Shown: positions 13,895 through 16,786 of the stretch, piece by piece
Numbering within the stretch: position 1 is the first letter of the stretch
Layout of the letters: the number at the start of each line of letters is the position of its first letter
NCBI GenBank assembly: GCA_900550815.1
Contig: URTW01000022.1
Coordinates: 1-16,786 of the forward strand
DNA: 16,786 nt
Direction: 5' to 3'
Source: an uncultured Collinsella sp.
GTDB taxonomy: Bacteria; Actinomycetota; Coriobacteriia; Coriobacteriales; Coriobacteriaceae
Position numbers and translations under genes: made by a program
The notes under the pieces: model-generated
Seen by the model: the letters and a program-made list of their open reading frames with translations, nothing else
What the model was told of the DNA's origin: nothing
The model's database searches: none

Positions 13895-14614
13895 ATGCCT
13901 ACACCCAAAAATGCACCGCTTTACCAGCAGATTTATGACGAAATTAAGGATGCGATCGAGAAAGGTGTTTATGCACCCAAGGAGCGTATTCCGTCCGAGC
14001 TTGAGCTAGCCGAGCAGTACGAGGTGAGCCGCATCACGGTGCGCCGCGCCGTCGAGGAGCTGTGCTCCGATGGCTACCTGGTTAAGCAGCAGGGCCGCGG
14101 CACCTTTGTTTCCACGCCGCACATCAATCGCCAGTTCCACGCCTCGACGCTGCAGACGTTTACCGCGCTGTGTGCCAACAACGGCATGAAGGCCGGTGCA
14201 CATGTGGTCGATCGCCAGATTGTGCCGGCGCGCCAAAACGAGATGGAGTTCTTTGGCCTGCAGAAGGATGCGCTGCTGCTGCATATCAAGCGCGTGCGTA
14301 CGGCCGACGGCGAGCCCATCTTTGAGGAGAACATCTTTGTGCCGTTTGACGCCTACCGTGAGCTGTTGACGGCCGATCTTGAGGACAAGTCGATTTTTGC
14401 CGAGGTCGAGCGTGTTGGCGGAATCCCGATTGTCTCGGTTGGCTACCGCACGGTCGAGGCCGTTCGTGCCAATACCGAGCAGGCAGCCGAGTTGGGCATT
14501 GCTCCGCACGATCCGCTGCTCAACCTGCGTGCCAGCTTTACCGGTCCCAATGGAGAGCCGGTTCTGATGGGTAAGCAGTACTACGTGGGCAGCCGCTACG
14601 TTATGGTCATGTAG
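13895..14614 (+). CDS. GntR-family (HutC/UTRA type) transcriptional regulator 2
   Basis: A 239-residue regulator with the same architecture as the protein at 4322-5044. The winged helix-turn-helix spans residues ~6-75 (APLYQQIYDEIKDAIEKGVY, IPSELELAEQYEVSRITVRRAVEEL, QGRGTFVS) and the UTRA ligand domain ~95-235 (LLHIKRVRTADGEPIFEENIFVP, LNLRASFTGPNGEPVLMGKQYYVGSRYVMVM). The openings PLYQQIYDEI and RYVMVM are typical of the sugar-phosphate-responsive branch. No gene of obvious sugar metabolism lies directly next to it, but its upstream region shares a 10-bp word with that of the PTS operon. I therefore infer that it regulates that operon and itself. The start at ATG 13895 opens the domain directly, with a weak ribosome-binding site. 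Confidence 0.9.
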   Translation: MPTPKNAPLYQQIYDEIKDAIEKGVYAPKERIPSELELAEQYEVSRITVRRAVEELCSDGYLVKQQGRGTFVSTPHINRQFHASTLQTFTALCANNGMKAGAHVVDRQIVPARQNEMEFFGLQKDALLLHIKRVRTADGEPIFEENIFVPFDAYRELLTADLEDKSIFAEVERVGGIPIVSVGYRTVEAVRANTEQAAELGIAPHDPLLNLRASFTGPNGEPVLMGKQYYVGSRYVMVM

Positions 14615-14622
14615 GGCTGGTT

Positions 14623-14644
14623 CCGCCGTTCTGACGAACGGCGG
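14623..14644 (+). terminator. Hairpin after regulator 2
   Basis: CCGCCGTTC-TGAC-GAACGGCGG is a perfect 9-bp stem with a tetraloop, 8 bp after the stop codon. No T-run follows, so termination would be inefficient or factor-dependent. Confidence 0.5.
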
Positions 14645-14649
14645 GCCGG

Positions 14650-14664
14650 TCGACGCTGCAAACG
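14650..14664 (+). repeat. Second copy of TCGACGCTGCAAACG
   Basis: Identical to 1645-1659 after mfd. See that entry. Confidence 0.5.
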
Positions 14665-14688
14665 TCCCTAAGCTGCAATCTGCAGACT

Positions 14689-14785
14689 GAGCGTGGCTAA
14701 TCTCCCGTTTTTGGCTCGGTGACGGCCTCAAAGTGGGAGATTATCCACGCTCGTTCGGCTAGTGTCCGAAAATCCACGCTCGTTC
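14689..14785. repeat. Inverted repeat (18-bp arms) plus extra direct copy, GAGCGTGG family
   Basis: GAGCGTGGCTAATCTCCC (14689-14706) is inverted at 14735-14752 with one mismatch, around a 28-nt loop. The outer part ATCCACGCTCGTTC (14743-14756) is repeated directly at 14772-14785. TTCGG and CCGAA between them form a smaller hairpin. It lies in the intergenic region before recQ and looks like another dispersed palindromic element. Confidence 0.6.
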
Positions 14786-14843
14786 CCTTCGGATTGCATT
14801 GCCCGTGGCCGGCAGCCGGGCGACGCCGGTCCGCGTGGCGGCG

Positions 14844-14849
14844 TATAAT
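14844..14849 (+). promoter_or_regulatory. Possible -10 box of recQ
   Basis: A perfect TATAAT lies 31 bp before the recQ ATG, in GC-rich surroundings. I see no matching -35 at normal spacing. Confidence 0.4.
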
Positions 14850-14880
14850 CGGCGGCAGATGACTTGGACGTTAGGAAACC

Positions 14881-16518
14881 ATGACCGATAGCATGCAGCA
14901 GATGGCGCTTGACACGCTCGGCGCCTATTTTGGCTACACCTCGTTTCGCCCGGGGCAGGACCGCATGGTCGATGCGATCCTTGCCGGTCGCGATGCGCTG
15001 GGTGTTATGCCCACGGGCGCCGGCAAGTCCATTTGCTACCAGGTGCCCGCGCTCATGCTGCCCGGCATTACCTTTGTGGTGAGTCCGCTGCTGTCGCTTA
15101 TGGAGGACCAGACCCGCGCGTTGCTCGCGGCGGGTGCGCGACCCAGCTATCTCAACTCCAGTCTTACTCCGGCCCAGCAAAACACCGTGCTCAAGCGGGC
15201 GCGCGAGGGCCGCTACCAGCTTATGTACGTGGCGCCCGAGCGCCTGCTCGAGCCGCGCTTTTTAGCCTTTGCCCAGGAGGCCGCGGGTTCCGCCGGCATT
15301 GGCGTGCCGCTCGTGGCTATTGACGAGGCCCACTGCGTGAGCCAATGGGGCCAGGATTTCCGCCCCGCCTACCTGCAGATTCGCGAGTTCATCGATTCCC
15401 TGCCGCAGCGCCCCATCGTGGCGGCCTTTACCGCCACGGCGACTGAGCGCGTGCGCGCGGACATTCAGCAGATGCTCGGACTGCAAAACCCCGCGACCGT
15501 GGTGACGGGCTTCGATCGCAAGAACCTCTACTTTGGCTGCGAGGAGATGGGCGACAAGGCCAAGGCCGCGTGGGTGCGCGACTATGTGATCGCGCATTCG
15601 AGCGAGAGCGGCATCGTGTATTGCTCGACTCGCAAGACGGTCGATGCGCTGGCCGCGGAGCTTGCCGAGGCACTGGGCCCCAGCGGCATTCGTGTGGGGC
15701 GCTACCATGCCGGCATGGGCAACGACGCCCGCCGCCAGAGCCAGCGTGCCTTTATCGACGACGATATCCAGGTGATGGTTGCCACCAACGCCTTTGGCAT
15801 GGGCATCGACAAGCCCAACGTGCGGTTCGTCATCCATTATAATATGCCCAAGGACTTGGAAAGTTATTATCAGGAGGCCGGACGTGCCGGCCGCGACGGT
15901 CAGCCTGCCCGGTGCACCCTGCTGTATTCCGGCACCGATGTGCGCACCATCCGCTTTTTTATCGACAAGGAGCGGGAAGCCGACAACGGTCTGCCCGCCG
16001 ATGTAAAGGCCGAAGCCGCCCGCAAGGCAGAGGAGCGGCTCAAGTACATGACCTTCTACTCCACCACCCAGCACTGCCTGCGCGGCTTTCTGCTGCAATA
16101 CTTCGGGGAAGCTGCGCCCCAAAAGTGCGGCAACTGCTCCTGCTGTCTCTTTGCCGAGCAGAATGCGCAGGAGGTGGAAGAGCGGGCCGCTGCCGCGAAG
16201 CAGCGTGCTGCGGCCAACTCCCGGCGGCTGTCTGCCCGCCGTGCTGCCGCCAACACCGACTTCAGTGAGGCCGACGAAAAGCTTCTGGCGGCGCTCTACG
16301 CTCTACGCAAGCGTCTCGCTGCAAAGCAGAACGTCCCGGCTTATATGGTGTTCAGCGACGCCACCCTCCGGGAGATGGTCCAGAGCAAGCCTCTGAGCAT
16401 GGACGAATTCCTGAACATCACCGGCGTCGGCGAGAAGAAGGCCGCGCGGTATGGCATGGCCTTCCTACGGGTCATCGAGGAGATGCTCAACTCGCGGTGC
16501 GCAGGGCCGGAACTGTAA
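14881..16518 (+). CDS. recQ: ATP-dependent DNA helicase RecQ (short form; mosaic codon usage)
   Basis: RecQ is a 3'-5' DNA helicase acting in recombination and replication-fork repair. Of 545 residues, the helicase core has Walker A P44-T45-G46-A47-G48-K49-S50, D148-E149-A150-H151, and motif VI QEAGRAGRDGQ from Q331. The zinc subdomain has C399, C416, C419 and C422, the same CX16CX2CX2C spacing as in E. coli RecQ. An HRDC domain fills residues ~461-540. The winged-helix part of the RQC region, which lies between zinc and HRDC in E. coli, is absent; only a ~38-residue Ala/Arg-rich linker is there. Codon use changes sharply near residue 315 (about 15,823). Before it Glu is GAG in 13 of 13 and Arg is CGG in 1 of 23. 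After it Glu is GAA in 8 of 20 and about half of Arg codons are CGG. The reading frame stays intact. Confidence 0.92.
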   Translation: MTDSMQQMALDTLGAYFGYTSFRPGQDRMVDAILAGRDALGVMPTGAGKSICYQVPALMLPGITFVVSPLLSLMEDQTRALLAAGARPSYLNSSLTPAQQNTVLKRAREGRYQLMYVAPERLLEPRFLAFAQEAAGSAGIGVPLVAIDEAHCVSQWGQDFRPAYLQIREFIDSLPQRPIVAAFTATATERVRADIQQMLGLQNPATVVTGFDRKNLYFGCEEMGDKAKAAWVRDYVIAHSSESGIVYCSTRKTVDALAAELAEALGPSGIRVGRYHAGMGNDARRQSQRAFIDDDIQVMVATNAFGMGIDKPNVRFVIHYNMPKDLESYYQEAGRAGRDGQPARCTLLYSGTDVRTIRFFIDKEREADNGLPADVKAEAARKAEERLKYMTFYSTTQHCLRGFLLQYFGEAAPQKCGNCSCCLFAEQNAQEVEERAAAAKQRAAANSRRLSARRAAANTDFSEADEKLLAALYALRKRLAAKQNVPAYMVFSDATLREMVQSKPLSMDEFLNITGVGEKKAARYGMAFLRVIEEMLNSRCAGPEL

Positions 16519-16534
16519 ATTTTCTGCGTTCTGC

Positions 16535-16562
16535 TTGACTTTTCCGGGATTTTGCATATACT
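16535..16562 (+). promoter_or_regulatory. Sigma-70-type promoter for a small RNA
   Basis: TTGACT (16535-16540) and TATACT (16557-16562) are separated by 16 bp. No coding region follows on this strand, so the promoter points into a short transcript ending at the hairpin at 16606-16657. Confidence 0.75.
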
Positions 16563-16571
16563 GAAGATAGT

Positions 16572-16600
16572 GAATGTGGTAATTCACACATAGGACTCAC
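16572..16600 (+). repeat. Direct repeats matching the toxin start region (copies 16739-16766)
   Basis: Repeat a is GAATGTGGTAAT, exact at 16572-16583 and 16739-16750. Repeat b is CATAGGACTCAC (16589-16600) against CATAGGACCTCAC (16754-16766). The order is the same in both places; the gap between a and b is 5 nt in one and 3 nt in the other. Confidence 0.85.
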
Positions 16601-16605
16601 GAAGA

Positions 16606-16657
16606 AAGAACAACCCCCCTCAGAGAGCTGCAATCTCTCAAAAGGGGGGTCATTCTT
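16606..16657. terminator. Bidirectional terminator shared by the convergent small RNA and small-protein gene
   Basis: ACCCCCCT (16613-16620) pairs with AGGGGGGT (16643-16650). Inside, GAGAG (16623-16627) pairs with CTCTC (16635-16639). Flanking AAGAA and TTCTT (16606-16610 and 16653-16657) extend the stem. On the plus strand CATTCTTTT follows; on the minus strand TTGTTCTTTCTTC follows. Confidence 0.85.
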
Positions 16658-16756
16658 TTAGTGCTTGCTGTCCTTGAACCAGCCGCCAAGCCACTTGTAG
16701 ACGAAGTTTGCGACAACGCCTGCTGCGACGAACAGGAAGAATGTGGTAATATCCAT
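16658..16756 (-). CDS. 32-residue hydrophobic small protein, predicted Fst-like type I toxin
   Basis: ATG at 16756 follows the excellent ribosome-binding sequence AAGGAGGTGAGG; TAA is at 16658-16660. The peptide starts MDITTFFLFVAAGVVANF, has a single hydrophobic segment (~residues 3-23) and ends in a charged tail, GGWFKDSKH. Size, single membrane span and charged C terminus match Fst/Ldr-type type I toxins such as pAD1 Fst (33 residues), which act at the membrane. The gene converges on a promoter-driven short RNA, shares its terminator, and has direct repeats at its start region repeated in that RNA. Its promoter would lie beyond the right window edge. It lies in the ~1 kb whose codon style differs from the rest. 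A plain small membrane protein is the alternative; sequence identity to Fst itself is low. Confidence 0.65.
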   Translation of the reverse strand: MDITTFFLFVAAGVVANFVYKWLGGWFKDSKH

Positions 16757-16786
16757 AGGACCTCACCTCCTTCCAACTGAACGGAG

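Larger units (their letters stand above)
16569..16657 (+). ncRNA. Predicted antitoxin RNA (RNA II-like) of an Fst/par-type module
   Basis: The start at ~16569 is set by the -10 box and the end by the terminator, giving ~85-90 nt with no ORF of note. Near its 5' end it carries GAATGTGGTAAT (16572-16583) and CATAGGACTCAC (16589-16600). These repeat 16739-16750 and, with one base missing, 16754-16766. The latter stretch covers the start codon and the bases just before it in the opposite-strand small protein. The RNA could therefore pair with that mRNA at its translation start, and also at the shared terminator. This is the layout of RNA II in the pAD1 par locus. Expression is predicted, not shown. 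Confidence 0.6.

Noticed and set aside
1..16786. CRISPR arrays, tRNA or rRNA genes, integrases or insertion-sequence transposases
   Set aside because: No regularly spaced direct repeats, no cloverleaf-like genes and no transposase or integrase motifs were seen. The repeats present are isolated palindromes.

Overview
The window is GC-rich, with strong C/G third-position bias (Arg mostly CGC, Glu mostly GAG) over about 15.8 kb. The gene set is a man-type PTS, two SIS deglycases, GntR/UTRA regulators, YitT and a DMT transporter. This suggests a gut Actinomycetota of the Coriobacteriia, most likely Collinsella. That assignment is inferred from codon style and gene content; no search was run. The last ~1 kb, from about 15,820, has a different codon style (many GAA and CGG) and a Firmicutes-type promoter and small-protein locus.

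Layout. 1-4300 (+): the 3' part of mfd, a PAP2 membrane phosphatase, a threonine aldolase-type PLP enzyme, a strong terminator and a GNAT acetyltransferase. 4322-5044 (-): GntR/UTRA regulator 1, divergent from SIS deglycase 1 (5250-6242), with repeated operator-like words between them. 6474-7556: a DMT/EamA transporter. 7739-11523: a probable operon of PTS EIIAB, EIIC, EIID and a second SIS deglycase, closed by a strong terminator. 11683-12312: HAD hydrolase. 12667-13674: YitT-like membrane protein. 13895-14614: GntR/UTRA regulator 2. 14881-16518: recQ. 16535-16786: a small convergent locus that looks like an Fst/par type I toxin-antitoxin module.

How the genes work together. The PTS would import and phosphorylate an amine-linked sugar. 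The two FrlB/GfrE/GfrF-like SIS enzymes, each with a conserved Glu and His 16 residues apart, would split the phosphorylated Amadori-type product into sugar phosphate and amine (for example lysine). The layout recalls the Salmonella gfr glucoselysine/fructoselysine system. Regulator 1 probably acts on SIS 1 through TAACTTGTATGC-type sites. Regulator 2 probably acts on its own gene and the PTS operon, and perhaps the DMT gene, through a CGTTATA-containing motif found before all three.

The intergenic regions carry many palindromic repeats: three copies of a 33-bp hairpin, a 31-bp palindrome with a related core, a ~119-bp inverted-repeat element, a nested 63-bp hairpin and an 18-bp-arm inverted repeat. 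The two observations most worth following are the Fst-like module at the right end and the abrupt codon-usage switch inside recQ. The switch may be a recombination junction or an assembly chimera.
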